A DNA stretch of 64,000 nt from Mycteria americana (Eukaryota > Chordata > Aves > Ciconiiformes > Ciconiidae), in NCBI RefSeq assembly GCF_035582795.1, contig NC_134367.1, positions 89,883,062 to 89,947,061 of the forward strand. The letters are read 5' to 3'. The first letter of the stretch is position 1; each line of letters starts with the position of its first letter. The notes beneath the pieces are model-generated. The model was not told the DNA's origin, did no database searches, and saw only the letters and a program-made list of their open reading frames with translations. Shown piece by piece: positions 39,801 through 53,915 of this stretch. The translations under genes were made by a program, and so were the position numbers.

Positions 39801-41680
39801 AACTGCCTCAAAGCAGATTAATAAGGGAAGGAACGCTGCAGGAGAAGTGACCAGAGCCCTACACCAGCTCCCCCCAACAGAAAGCCAAACATCACTATAT
39901 TCTGTGCACACAAAAGACTGACATTGCTGAGAGCTACCTGTTCAAAGGCAGGATGTGTCCTTTAATAATTCAATTCCTCCTGAGACTCAGCAACAAGGTA
40001 AGAGGCTAAAACCAACTTTGAAATAGGATATTCACAATTGCAGGTAACGTCCACGTTCATTGGTACGGACTGTGATACGCTCTTCCACCACCAGGCAGCA
40101 TAACCACCCCGATGCCACCATGCAAACAGCCCCAGGCTCTCCAGCTACATGTCTAGCATCGGTGCTTCCAGCCCACAGCTCTCCCGGCCAAACACAAAGA
40201 CACAACTTTCTACTGCCCAGCCCAAAATCCAGTTCCCTCCACACCAGTTTGCATACAAGTTTTTAGAGATCTTTTCCATTAAGAAATCCTGTTCATTTAA
40301 AATGCTTTTATCCTCTCCTTAAGATGCTTCTCAACTTCAGGAAATTCAAATCTTGTACAGAAATTATGAATCTCTTCCCAGACCTGTATTTTCCACTTCC
40401 CCTTCATTCTTTTAAATGTTTGCATGAGTCACACAGAGGGGCCGCAGCCTTGTAACTTTCCAGGGAAAATAAGGACTGTAGGTCTCACCTTTCAAAATCT
40501 CTCTGAAATTTTTACACATACATGCAAAAATCAGAAAGCATGTTTCATTACCCTTCATACCATACATACATTGCTACTTTAGCTTCCATCTGCTAAATTC
40601 TCTCTGTGACTTGATAAATGATTTATATCACAATATAATCCATGGCAGACCTGTACTTTAAAAAACTGACATGTTCTTCCTTTACAATCAGTTTTTCCCA
40701 GAAATGTTTAATATCCCTTCTGCTTAGAGCAGCTCTCTAGGTTATGTCTCCTGAGCCCATCTCAGGTAAACAATTTTTCACACTGACGTTTCCTTTAGTC
40801 TGTTGTAATTCAGACTCCACTGGCCTCTCTTCTGTTTTCCTATGGTATCAGTTAAGCTGCTTTTTTTCCACACATACACTTTTTTCTTGGCCCAAGGACA
40901 AGCAAGTTTCACAGCTTTTGAAGCTGGCAGGAAACGTCATGTGATCTAGCACTATAATATTCCGATCTAGCAAACTGCACGGGCCATAAAGTTTCGCACA
41001 GCAAAGCTTTCAGCTCTGGCAGAATTAGGACATATTTTAGCAATTTTAAGCCATGTTAATTCTAATATACGTATAAACCTGTTGGTGTTGGACTTTTTCT
41101 TAGTGGTACTATTAAATTTATAGCAGATATGCCTTCTGCTGCCTATAATTACTTTTTAAGATGTTCAAGTGGGCTAAGGTCAAATATTGCCCTCACAGTG
41201 ATATACAAACATATAATTAAAATATTTTCTATTTTACATGCTATCAACAACTTCTAAGTATATGGGTGAATGCAATAAACTTCAAATCTCTCTCAAATAG
41301 GTAAGCAATGAAAGACCTTATTCAATTTCATAGATTAAGCCAGCGACAAAACAAGGACTCTAATCCTCCAATTATGTATCTGAACTACAAGGTCATCCTT
41401 CCCCTGTTGTGTTCCTCATACATGCATTAAAATATACCCATCAGCTGAGAATATCTTCAGTTTTACAAACAAGCAAGACAAATAAAAAAGGACACAAGTG
41501 CTGCCATTCTTTGCTTTGATTGACTGCCTATCCCAAGTTGTGTTTCGAAGACTGTCTACGAAGGCTTCGTCTGGCGGCAGAAAGGGAGGAAAATGACAAC
41601 CAACACTTACAAGTGAGAAAACTTACAATAGACTCTTCAGATAAAAACTTAAGTAAAGTTACATATATTATTGCAAAGGG

Positions 41681-41794
41681 AATTTCTATAAAGGCAGTTT
41701 TCTATAAAACTGCCTTGCTATAAATTTATAGAAATACAGAAATATATCTGTTCCTTTATAGAAATTTCTATAAAGAATTTCTATAAAGGAACAG
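41681..41794. repeat. Nested inverted-repeat cluster built on TTTCTATAAA
   Basis: Three structures lie in 114 bp. An 11-bp perfect inverted repeat aaggcagtttt/aaaactgcctt (41691-41701 and 41706-41716) has a 4-base loop. A 19-bp perfect inverted repeat (41748-41766 and 41776-41794, arm ctgttcctttatagaaatt) has a 9-base loop. A 20-bp palindrome tttatagaaatttctataaa (41755-41774) overlaps the larger one. The string aatttctataaagg also repeats directly at 41681 and 41776. No transposase or known terminal repeat is nearby. Confidence 0.95.
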
Positions 41795-42943
41795 AAGGGT
41801 AAACCTTTCCTGAAACACAGAATAAAACAAACAGTACAAAAATAAAACTACTGAAGTCTTGATAAATCTAGTAACTTCCTAATCAATGAGAAGTTAGTTG
41901 AATACGTATCTCAGCACAAACACACACACCATCTCCCACGCATTTATTTATTTTTAATCCTAAATCCTGTAAGGGGAATTAACTCAGCACAAGTGAATCC
42001 AACCTGTGTTATATTTTATATATATGCAACAGGATTCTCCAGTCAGCACACTTTTCAGTAGAAAGGTGAGTCCTGTAAAACAACCCCACCCCAAATTTCC
42101 ACAAAGTCTTTAGAGGGGTCTAATTGTTTTGCATACAATCCTCAGCATGTCCGCACTCCTCATGGAGTTTCATTAAAAATCTAATTTAAGTAGTTTTGAC
42201 TTATCAGAACACACAATAAGGCACTAACCACATAAAATAGCTAGTGTAATTCAATCAAAATGACTGCCAAAGTGGCAAAGGCTATTAAGTGGCAGCAAAA
42301 CCTACATAAGCAATATACAGACTGACCTCATGTATAATAAAATACTAGGTATCTAATAGAAGTGGCAAGATTAACTTGTTTCAGTAACTTGGTCGCTAAC
42401 TAAGAGCCTTTTTAACTCTCTTACTATTATTATGCCTGACCTGTCACTCTTTTTAGTGCTCATCAACACAATTCATCTACTGTCTCAGTCACAGAAAGGG
42501 ACATTCTTAGAGTAAGAGATACTATTCTGTGCTTATTTTGGGGAATAAAACCCAAACTACAGTTGTTACAAAAAAATGACATAATTCTGTAATAGATTTT
42601 ATTAAAGATAAAACACATTTCATTGCTATATCTGTTTTACACCTGATGTCCTATATATCTTGTGTGGATTACTGCATAGCCTCTTTTTTTTCCTGGGGCA
42701 AAAACTTCAGATAAATCTATCATCATATGTTGAGTTTCATACAGTATTTCAAGAAATTATTTCCCCAGCTATTCCATCTGTTGTACAGCAATATCAACTA
42801 ATAAGAAGATTTTAATATGACAAGTGGATAAAATTTATAAATGGCTGAGTAGCCAGTCTTATTTGTTAAAACAACATAGACACTTATGAACCTAAATCTC
42901 TGAAGTGGTTTTCTGTGCCACTTCAATTTTTCTTTTTAATCTT

Positions 42944-43507
42944 TATCCTGGTTTCAGCTGAGATAGAGTTAATTTTCTTTATAGTGGCTGGTATGGGGCT
43001 ATGTTTTGGATTTGTGCTGAAAACAGTGTTGATAATGCAGAGATGTTTTAGTTGCTGCTACACTAGTCAAGGCCTTTTCAGCTTCCCATGCTCTGCCAGG
43101 TGCAGAAGCAGCTGGGAGGGGACACAGCCAGGATAGTTGATCCAAACTGACCAAAGGGCTATTCCATACCATATGACATCATGCTCAGTATATAAAGCTG
43201 GGGAAGAAAAAGGAAGGGGGGACATTTGGAGTGATGGCATTTGTCTTCCCAAGTAACCATTACGCGTGCTGGAGCCCTGCTTTCCTGGAGATGGCTGAAC
43301 ACCTGCCTGCCCATGGGAAGCAGTGAATGAATTCCTTGCTTTGCTTCGCTTGCGTGCACGGCCGTTGCTTTACCTATTAAACTGTTTTTATCTCAACCCT
43401 CGAGTTTTCTTACTTTTGCTCTTCCGATTCTCTCCCCCATCCCACCGGGGGGGAGTGAGCGAGCGGCTGCGTGGTGCTCAGTTGCCGGCTGGGGCTAAAC
43501 CACAACA
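42944..43507 (+). mobile_element. Solo LTR of the same avian retrovirus family, copy 2
   Basis: It begins tatcctggtttcagctgaga and ends ggggctaaaccacaaca. A 6-bp ATCTTT repeats at both borders (42939-42944 and 43507-43512), leaving the exact ends ambiguous by one base around a 5-bp target duplication. It keeps a full TATATAAA (43189-43196) and ATTAAA (43376-43381). Its 5' part (to about 43196) and its last about 135 bp match copy 1, but the middle (about 43197-43370) differs. It is antisense to SMYD3 in intron 1, with no internal viral sequence. Confidence 0.92.
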
Positions 43508-44331
43508 TCTTTCAGTCTGTTTTTGCTTCTTCAGAAATCTTGACTAAGATACTTTCAACAGCTAGAGGACTTGGAGTCAATGCACCACAGAAATCACAGC
43601 AAGCTACACAAAGTACAGACCCACATCAATATTCACTCAATGCTTAGAATATCTGGATCCAGAGTCTGATCAAAAACATCTCAATTTTTTTTCAGAGGAA
43701 ATTAAACTGCAGTGTACTAGCCTGGCACAAAACTTTCTCATCCTGTACAATATTCAATAAAGATTCCTAGCACAATGATCTGCAAAGTGGTACTTGAATT
43801 TACTCCTCACACACGTCAAGTTGCATATTAATGGAGGAGGTAAAATTTGTGAGATATACTTTTATACACAGTAAGTGTTCCTCAGTATACCACTTATCTC
43901 AGAAGGAGCTGCAAGCTCTATTTCTGTGATGGAAAACAGCAGCCAGGACGCAGCAAGAGGAAGAAGAGGTGCTATAGTTTGTCTTATCAGGGAAAAGATG
44001 TACTTAAAAAAAAACAAGACAGCACTCCAGTTTGAACCTTCATGTTAAAGAGAGCTGCTTTCAAGCTTTTCTTGACAAATAAATAAAAACAAGTTTCTGG
44101 CCTTTGAGAAGCATGAAATACACAGAACAAAGATTTTACATAGGAAACATACATAGTTTATTTCATGCTCAGCATTTCCTGAGACAAATCGTTCCTCTTT
44201 GAGGGCAACACCTCACCAAACATCTCGTCTCAATTTCTGTCCCCCTATTCTACCACGATCCTTCCCACTACCAAGAATCACACCACCACAGAAATCGTCT
44301 TTTCAGGTCACTAGCACACACTCCTAGCAGT

Positions 44332-44387
44332 TGAATGAGCCATTTGAATTAAATTGTATGAATGAGCCATATTCATTTGAATTGTAA
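44332..44387. repeat. Imperfect tandem duplication of about 28 bp
   Basis: tgaatgagccatttgaatta with aattgta is followed by tgaatgagccatattcattt with gaattgta, differing by small changes. Confidence 0.75.
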
Positions 44388-46244
44388 GAAAGGGCTTATA
44401 GTTGATAAGAGTGTTTTTACTCCCTCTTCTTTCTCAATGATGATCTTTTGTCCTTTTCTGCACTTCTACATCACAACCACTCCACTCCTAATCACACCCT
44501 CCTAAGAAGTCCTTCTTAACACCTTGGCTGGCTTTTTTCCTTTGAATGCTGAAACCTGATTACGCAGGCAGCACACAAACCCTACGTGAATGGCCAGGCA
44601 AGCCCTCCCCAGTGAAGCCAAAAGTTGTATTTCCTGCCTATTGACTGCAGGATCAGGTGCTCTGATACTCAGAGGACAACAAGATAGTTTAGTTTAGTTT
44701 AAAAAAATATTCGGTCTTTAATTTCACTTAAGCTTGAGCAATCAAGCTAATAGCAGAACAAGCCCTGAGCTGAAGGCAGCTAGCAGCTAAAATGATAAAC
44801 AGGAAAGCTAAATATTGCATGAATAGGGGATTACAGCTTGACTTAGCATAGGAATTACTCACTGGTGTTCAATCAATTGTGCCACTTGGCGCCGACCCTA
44901 CAGTCATCAGGACGCCCTTGGGAATGATTCAAAACTTTACCTTGGCCTCTAAATAAAAAAACCCTCCCATTCAGCCACAGAGGCGTGCTGTGAGAATTAT
45001 GATTGCAGGAACTAAGCACAGATCCTGAAATAAGTAAAATCAGTGACAAAAATAAAGTCAGAAAAGTCAAGACACTCCTGTGTAACCAAGACATCAGCCA
45101 AAGAGAAAATATTTTCTTTGTGCTAAAAAACAACTGAAAATGCCTGCAGTATTTCTTCTACTAAACTGAAACTAATGGCAGGAAATGCTTCTGGGAAAGT
45201 AATATATGGCAGAAACACTATTGGGTAGAGGAATGCAGGTGGAGCCTGATTGCCCAGGACTGACCCAGGCTACAAGGCAGAAGAAATCCTCCTCCACACT
45301 AACAAGCCAGTTGGTCCTGCACTCCTGAAAGCCCTGCTTCTCCTGAAGATATCCATAAGAGCTTGGAAATTCCCCTAACTGCCCTTTTTAAAGTTTCATT
45401 TTTAGCTACAGCAGACTAAAAGCTAGCTACAACCCAAAGACACAGCCCTGACTGTCCAACCTTGACCTGTCCCTTCAACGGCCACTTCAGCTCCTCTCTC
45501 CTCCCACCAATAATTTGATTCAACGGCACTGAAAGATTTTTATATTTTGGTGAAGTATGTTTTCTGCCAGCTTATCTCCCTGCACCAGTATATCCTAGGT
45601 CAGATAAGCAGCAAAGCTGCCAAATGAGAAGCAGAAGGAATATGCAGGAAGGGGAGCAAGAACTCGGGGGAGCCGTAAGAATAACCTGCCCTTCCTTTCA
45701 GCAGCTTCTAGCCAGCACATCAGGTAGGCTGTCACAGGGATCTGTACCCCACTTCAAAACATGAATAGGTGGGGTGGAGAGACATGCCAAAAATTCTAAG
45801 CCTCACCTATATAATTCTGAATAATTCAAAACAGCTGTTGCAACTGGTTCTGAAGAAGACTGTAGATGCTTCAAGAGAAAACATCATCAACCCATACACC
45901 ACGCAACCAAAACCACATAGTGGATTTCGAGAGCACAGCCACAATGGAAGCAACCACTAACAATTAATGAATTCCAATGCCTATGGACAAGATATTGTTA
46001 ATAGTTCTTAAAGAATTTAAACAATAAAATCCCTAATGCAGTGTAAAACTTTCAGCAACTTACGCAAAATTAAAAACTTTCTTGGAAGATATCTGAAACT
46101 AATTATGTCATTACATATTACATTAGCTAGAAGTTACTCATATTTTAATCACTTATGTTTTCCCTCGTAGCACTAATTTTAATTTTGTACTTCCACAATT
46201 ACAATTCACCCTAAGAAAATGAATACTAAAGATAATCTAATCCA

Positions 46245-46276
46245 CATGGCTTTATCATTTCATGGCTTTATCATTT
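46245..46276. repeat. 16-bp perfect tandem duplication
   Basis: catggctttatcattt occurs twice head to tail. Confidence 0.95.
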
Positions 46277-48860
46277 ACCACAAGCAAAGAATATTCATGC
46301 AGAACATATTAATATTTTAAAACATTAATATTATGGACTGCACTAGGCAGAAAAGAAATATAATATCAGGTGCGGATTGCAGATACATAGTAAAGCCTAA
46401 ATTCAGAAGAATTTACAAGAGGACTACAACTTAAATTGTCAGTCATAGCTTGACAAGACAACAATTTTCATATGATACCTTTCAAATTACAGAGCAGTAT
46501 AAACATGGAAATTGTAAACACAAAATCACAACACGGTAAGACCTTCAGGGACTTTTAAAGCATGGCTAACCTTACATTTTCATTTTCCATAAATGACAGA
46601 CACGGCAATAAACACTTGACCTGGGAGAATTTATTTTTAACAACGCCTCTCCCTTTTCTATTTCTTCTATTATTAACAGGGGCAAAGCCAGGTTGGCAAC
46701 AGAAGGCATTAACAGCAGCCTTGAGACCGCAAGGCAGGGGAAGAAGGGAAGGAGATGGGCAAGGACCCACACCTTGCCTAAGGCAAGCCCAGAGCATCCA
46801 AAGCAGTAAGGAGGCATGGAGTGAGGACCGAAATACTGCACAATGGAAAGGAGAGAGTTTACAGCAAACAGAAACTGAATTACATTCCTAAAACAAATCT
46901 CCAAGTGAAAGAAACAGTCAGTAGAGGAAAACACCTACCAAGGGATATTCCTAACAGGAACACAGGAAACTCCTGACCACCCTAAAGGGTGCTGTGAGGG
47001 AGGCAAATCAAATCAACGGGCAGGCCAGGACAACTTAGTATGGATGCTATCCTGAATGCCAGAGCTTCCTCCTTCCCCACCTTCAACCTGACTCTGAGCA
47101 GAAGGAAAGGGAGATGGAGTCTGTAAGCGTAATTTCTGCTACAGGCTTTATTCCTCTAGACACGAAAGTTCAGGGCCCTCTCTGGAGGAGATACTGCAGG
47201 AAAGCACAGTCAATAGTCTATTCACTCTCTCTTGCAGATTTTCCTGGCAGCATGGGACAGCAGCCTGGAAGCCACTTCTCCTATGGCTCCAGCTGGTATG
47301 AGGACAGAAAAAAGCATATCTATCCTGCTCTTTGTAAGGTTGCTTCAACCTTCACTATTGCGGTAAGATGACATGGGGAGGGAGACTACCTTCTTAGGAA
47401 AATGCTACTTTTTTTAGGCTATTAGTCCTTCAGCTACAGATAGAAACATTTCTGTTGGTGGTTGTGTGCAATTTCTCAGGTCTTGGGAAACATTCTCACC
47501 CATCTACATGGAACCTGAAATTCTGATACTTTGTATATCTCGCGTCTCACATACTGTTTTGTTTCACTTCCTTTGCCTTTACTTCCCACAAAACCAAATA
47601 CATCAAGAGACAAGAGCACTGCAATTGCACTCCTGATTAGTCAGAAATGCTACATCAAGTTATAGCATATAATTTCCAGGATTATCCTGCCTTGGAAGCC
47701 CAAAAACATACCTGGTCCTAATAGTCATACTGTTTCAACACTGTAATTACCACTAATCAGATATAATTTGTTTATATTCCTCTACTTCATATGAGGTTAT
47801 ACATCTTGAAAACTACTGGAAATCTGTCTGGAACTCTGACTATCACTGAAGGGACATGAAACACGCCATACTTCTCACATCTTAAAAATGTTATTGCAAA
47901 CAAACTCATGGCACCAAGTCATGCTGACCAACTTTAATTCATTTACGTGTAAGTGTAAGAATTATTTTTTATATATAAGTTTAAGGAATTTTAAAAACCT
48001 TGTTATTCCAGTCTATTAACAATCATGGAAATACCATAGCCTACAAAAGAAAAAAAAAAAAGCTTTTTTGGAGGTATCGTTTCACATCTAAAAAAATATA
48101 ACTGTAATACTTAACAATCTTCATTTTATGAGAATTCATTGAAAGTTAACAATCAAAGAATGTATCACCAAATAGTAGTTTTCCACATTTCAGTATTCCT
48201 GTAGAACAAAATACAAGTATACCAGGAACACCTAGAGCAACAAAACAGTATATTTTCAAGAAGCTAGCATAGTTTGAAAGCTATCTCTATATTAACCAGC
48301 AACATAAGTATTTTTCAGAGATAAATAAGGAGACAGTGTAGATTTTATAGCCTCATGCATTACTGGAAGTCTCATATATGCTAAACTTCTATCTGCATAA
48401 AGAAAGAGCATCCCTTAGCTCATACCTCTTAATCACCCAGCACAGCTGGAAGCAGCAGAACTCAGGCGCTGCACTAACAGAGACACTCTCTTTCACACTT
48501 AAGGAAGTGTCTTAGGTTTGTTGGTGAATGACAGCACCTTCACAGAGAAATCCCCATTGCTACAGAGCCAAAATAACCTGCTCCTCTCCTCTCTCAACCT
48601 CCCAATTGCAAGTGAAAGAGATACACTTGGAGGGTTAAGGGCTAGATGTCCTCAGGCAGAGCTGCACCAGTCCACACCAGGGCTACAGTGGTATGAAGGA
48701 TCATACAATCAAAATCATCCCCCTCATCACTCTGAATCAAACCCTGCTTCTATCTACTTAAAATATTCCACACTGTGGTTATAACATAATGGTATTTTTG
48801 TACCTTCAGGATGCCATTAACCTAGGTACTCCATACTTTAACAATGGTATGACAACTTTC

Positions 48861-48910
48861 ATTATGATGATGATAATAATATAATGTAATAATAATTAAT
48901 AATAATAATA
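48861..48910. repeat. (TGA)/(TAA)n trinucleotide repeat
   Basis: attatgatgatgataataat and continuation through aataataata; degenerate trinucleotide microsatellite. Confidence 0.93.
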
Positions 48911-49221
48911 GAAACCAGCAGCTAATTTAAGAGTGTGTCTATGCTGAAGACACAACACTGAATGCACAGTCCTGAATATAAAGGTTATTGTATGTATTTG
49001 GCTATTTTTAAGCCAGGTGAAGTAGAGCAGGGAGCATACACTTGCTGGCCTGTGTTTAGCACTTTGTAATTGCCCAACTATTTACCAAATTCTTGGCTAT
49101 ATTTCCCATACTGCAGTAGTGTCTGCTGCCACAGCTAGTTTACCAACAGTCCTAACTTAGATGTTTTTCCTCTCTCTAGATATGTTTACAAAAGCTGCAG
49201 TAACACAAAAACACATTCATA

Positions 49222-49266
49222 CTTCCCCTTATTCCATTACTATGCTTCCCCTTATTCCACTACTGG
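49222..49266. repeat. Near-perfect 22-23 bp tandem duplication
   Basis: cttccccttattccattact (with atg) is followed by cttccccttattccactact (with gg). Confidence 0.9.
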
Positions 49267-52195
49267 AGTCTGAACCTCTGATCTTACCCAAACAAGAAAC
49301 ATTTATGTCTTTTATTTCATAGTCTACATATAATATTGTACATTACCTATTCTCAAATATTCACATTTCTTAAGTGTCTCTTTCCTTTAAAGGCATAAGT
49401 GGCATAGCATTTGGAAATAGGCTAGTGTTATCTCTTTTTCCTACTTTCTCCAAGACACAGGCTCTAGGAAGTTTGTTTGCCTGTTCCCAGGTGTCAACCA
49501 GGACTTAAGTTTTCTTGCAGTGGACTCTTGTAAATACAACCCATCACAGAAACATTCTGTAAAAAGCGAACAAACACCAAAGGTGTAATTGACTTTCAGC
49601 CTCATTTTGACTCCCATTCTATAACAGACTGGGTATATTTTCAATTCAAAATCTGAAAGCCAGACCAAGCAGTGCCATCACTACCATGTACCTTGCAGGA
49701 AACTCAATCAGCAGGGATTAATGGCCATTGAATACACAGAGGAAGAGAACTGCCAAGCACCAAGATGCCACTTCTGCATTCACTTATCAGACAAACAACA
49801 TCTTTAAAAGCCATGTAAAGATTTAACAAGCTGAGCAAACTGAGCAACATCACCAGATAAAACGGATAGCCTAATAAATCAGCGTGTGCAAGCAAACTTT
49901 GCAATGTTAAATTGTCCTACATGAAAAGTCAGCACTGATTTAGGATTATTTTGTTAAATTGAGATGTTAACTGGTTCTATCCAGATTTTAACAGAACTTT
50001 TAATCTGAACAGCTACATAAAAGCAAATTCTAATAAACCATAAAATTAAACAAAAAGGAATATTAAAAATAGCACCAATGAATGGCAGAAAAGAGGTCAA
50101 ACAAGTCTTTTCCTATAAACTTAAAATTTTGCATAGAAAGTTGAGAATATCAGTATTTTCGGATTTATTCTGACATCATCTATAATCTCATGTAACGTTA
50201 ACAGCAGAACTCTAAACATATAAGCAACTCAAGTATTCCAGTGTTTGCAGTACTTTGCTTTTTTAAGGAAATAAAAAAATTCAATCATCACACCCACTTG
50301 ACTATACTAACTGCAAGCCTGGCTTCTGACCCTGGCAAGACAATAGAGACTATTATCAAAAGTAAGACCATTAATCGCCTGGATGAATAAAATCTATAAG
50401 GAAAGAGCGACTACAGCTCCCGTGAAAGGACAGCCTCCTTTTCTAACTTGCCCAAATTCTGTGAGGGTTTCAACACATGTATGAACAAAGGGGACCCACT
50501 CAACATAACATAATTGTGGACAGGCTAAATTAAGCTACATTGACAGGGACTGGAAGAAAGGTCATTTTATAGACTGATAGCCAGGTAAAGGATACAGAAG
50601 AAGAAAAAAATAAGGTGTAATAGTCACTTTCCAGAACAGAGAAAGATGATGGAAGCCTCTGGGGATCACGGGCAATTAGCTTTATTCACCATCTTTATCA
50701 AAGTCCAGCACAATGAAAAATACAGTGGAATTCCCTAAGTTTGTAAATGAAACAGATTTCTTTACCCCCCCAGTCCTGCTACATAAACCTTTAGAGAGCT
50801 GTACTGCCTCTGATCCCACCTTAAAGAGATATTAAAGCATGGAAGAAGCCATACAGAAAATCTTTTGTTAACAAGAGAGGAAGAATCTGTTCTGTTGCTT
50901 TCCTCAGTAAGTTGTTGGAAGAAGATGATGGCCATCCAAATCTTGTCAGGCTTCCGTAAAAGCACAAACAGCATGTTTTCAGCCAGGCACTGACCCTAAC
51001 ACTACAGATACTCTTTTGCAAGGAAGGTACCATCATGCAACATGTCATGCGTTCTCTCAAGACACTGCTTCCATAGAAATACACACTGTCAACAAACACT
51101 ACTCTTCTTTATAAAAATTTATATTTCCAAGCAAATCTTTACTATATATCCTACTTCAGGACAGTATTTGTTTAATTGCTAATGGAATATAATTCAAAAC
51201 AGCTAAGCTATCATATTAAAACGGGTATAGCAGAATATTTTAGCCCAGCCTTATATAAAAAACAACATGAACCTATTCATTAGAAAATACAGGATTATCT
51301 CTGAAGTAAGAAGAAACCACAAAAGGGGAGACAGTTACTAAAATTTGCCATCTGGTCTACATACAACATGGACCTAATAACACTGACCAAAAATTTTAAC
51401 TTCACTACACAAATAGCACCAACAGCCCAATAAGGTAAGGAAGGGATGTTAGTCTTTCTACTGGTGCATGCACTAACTATATCTATATATATATGAACAC
51501 TTCAGAATTTTAAATCCACAATAATATTCACTTTAATTGAGATAAGACTAAGCAGAACTACTGAACTAGCCAAGCTCTCCTCTCTGAATCAAAGCTGCAA
51601 ACTCTGCCCCCAACAGCCACCCTTACTCTGCTTGGGTACCTCACACCCTCACGGTAAGGACTCAGCCAAGGTCACTGAGTAAGTCAGCACTATAGCAAGT
51701 CTGTGACCCCAAATCCTGGTGAGACCATGCTGCCTCTCAGCAGGCAGTCCAGAAATAAGATATTCTGCACATTATTACTCATCTTCTGGTTCACCCAGCA
51801 CTTCTCACACAGCCAAAAGCTGCATCCAACAACATTTACTACTACAGGTTGGGAGACAAAAGTAAGTATAGAATTACACTTCACAGTATAAAGCCTCAAA
51901 CATTAATTTTATATATAGTAAGATTGCTAAAATGCTAAATCAATGTCAAGCACAAGACCTTTTTTTTTAATTTGTGTTCCTGTACTGCCACCTAAAGATC
52001 AGAGACAAAAACAGGAACAGTAGTAGACATGTGACTTTTATCTGTAGTCCTGGAAATGAGCGGTAATGTTTTTTCTGATACATGGCTTTGTTCAAAGATC
52101 ACACTGTGTATTAAATGAAAACCAGGTTCATGAAACAGTTCAATTCCACATCCCACTTCAGCAGTACTTCACCATTTTTCTAATTTCCATACATT

Positions 52196-52216
52196 AAAAA
52201 AAAAAAAAAAAAAAAA
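52196..52216. repeat. A21 homopolymer
   Basis: Twenty-one consecutive A followed by gaga. Could be a decayed retroposon tail, but no element body is recognised on its left. Confidence 0.95.
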
Positions 52217-53887
52217 GAGACCTATGTATGGATATATGTATCACTCACTAATTTAACAAAGTCCATTGAATAGGAAGCCACTGCCTTTAATTAGATGAAT
52301 AAGAAAGTCAGCTTGCACAGTCTTGATCTATAAACTCCATCTAGCCATGGTACATTTTGCAATGGAAGCTAGATCGGTGAAAAATTATTTTTAACTTCCT
52401 TATTTAACTTTTTTTAATTTAACTTATATCACTATTTAGAAAAAAGACAAACTTTCACAAGTGCATAACCTTTCATGATATATCAGTTGGTAACAGCACT
52501 ATTTCTCCCAACAAACATTGCCCTGGTTACACTTCTATATCCAAACACTTCAGATTCATTTTCATTCCACCTGTTGCTGCACTCAGCCTGTTTTCTCAAG
52601 TCTGCAGCCTCTCACGACTTGAAGTTGAAAAGGTACAGGCAGTCACCACCCCGAAGGACTCTGATGTCACAGGTCAGGCTTCACAGATATATTAGCTAAA
52701 AATCTTTTTTGGTTTTGTTTTTTTTTATATGCTGAGGTTAGATCCAAGTGTGGCCTGGAACACACTATCAAACTTTTCTCTGGGAAAATGATGATCACAT
52801 TATCATTTCTATAAACAGAAGCTGAGATGCCCTGTAAGGACATGAAGCAAAACACCGGGAATGTTTCAATAAACAAAACATCAAATACTTTTTTCTTTAA
52901 AAAAAAAAGCAAAGGCTAGCAGTATTGGATTGTTTCTCTTCTTCAAGTCTTGGTAATTATACATGGTTTTGGACTACCTACCAATATGTTTCAGGTATTA
53001 ATGTATGGATCTCCTACAAACAGATCTATCACAATCTACCTTGCTGGAAAATTGCTAAAGGGTAGAAAACTGTTGGTTTGTTTTTGTTTTTTTTAAACAG
53101 ACACAGAAAGCTACTATGGGTTTGTCAGTTTTCACTTGTAAAGATTTGGGGGAAGAAAGAAGCCATTTATTCAACGCATGTCTCAAAACCACGTGCTCCT
53201 TACACAGGATAAACTTGCCTAGGTGACAGGAAACTCAGCCACCTCACGCTGCCTATTTCATGACGGCTGGTGCCTAACGGCTGTCGTCACCTCTACGAAT
53301 GCCCAGGGCAGAGCGTTACGCAGCAGGGAACAGCGTGACGCTCTCAGTCATACGGATGGTTTCCCTACGGCGCTGCAGCGGATGAGAACTTCAGCCTCAC
53401 CACAACAGGTAGTTTTGAGCAGGAGGGGGCAGTCACACACCGCTCACCACGGCCCGTTACCCCCACCACCGCCGCCGGCCAGGTCAGGCCTTCGTCCCCA
53501 GAAGCGACAAGCCACCCAGCAGCGTTTGGCCGCTCCTGCCCCCGCCAGGCTGAGGAAGGCTTCTGAGGGGAACCTGGCGCCTCCTGGCGCCTCCAGCCAC
53601 CGCCAGCCCGGCGCGAAAACCCCGCCGAGCCCCGGCACAGCACCGAGCCACCTCCAGCACTACCGACTCCTGCCGCCCGCCCGCCCGCCCGCCCCCAGAT
53701 AGCCCAGGAAACCCCCGCCCAAACTTCCCGCGCCCAGGAAGAGCCGCCCTGCCAGGAAAGCCTTAAAAAAAAAGCCCTCACTAAAAAGAGCGGGAGGAAG
53801 CGGCAGGTCGCGCACCGCAGCCCTGGCGGCAGCGGCCCGCCCCCGCGGCACACGGCCGCCGAGACCCGGCACAGCTGGCCCCGCCGG

Positions 53888-53915
53888 GAGAGAGAGAGAG
53901 AGAGAGAGAGAGAGA
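53888..53915. repeat. (AG)14 microsatellite in the first part of SMYD3 intron 1
   Basis: Twenty-eight bases of alternating G and A on the plus strand, hence (CT)n in the SMYD3 transcript, about 130 bp past the exon 1 donor and inside the CpG island. It creates the serine-leucine run seen in spurious frames. Confidence 0.97.

Noticed and set aside
46555..46934. Overlapping frames of 80-120 codons on both strands
   Set aside because: No similarity, and opposite-strand shadows of each other.
53223..53702. A 159-codon plus-strand proline/alanine-rich frame
   Set aside because: Compositional frame in the CpG island, antisense to SMYD3, with no recognisable domain.
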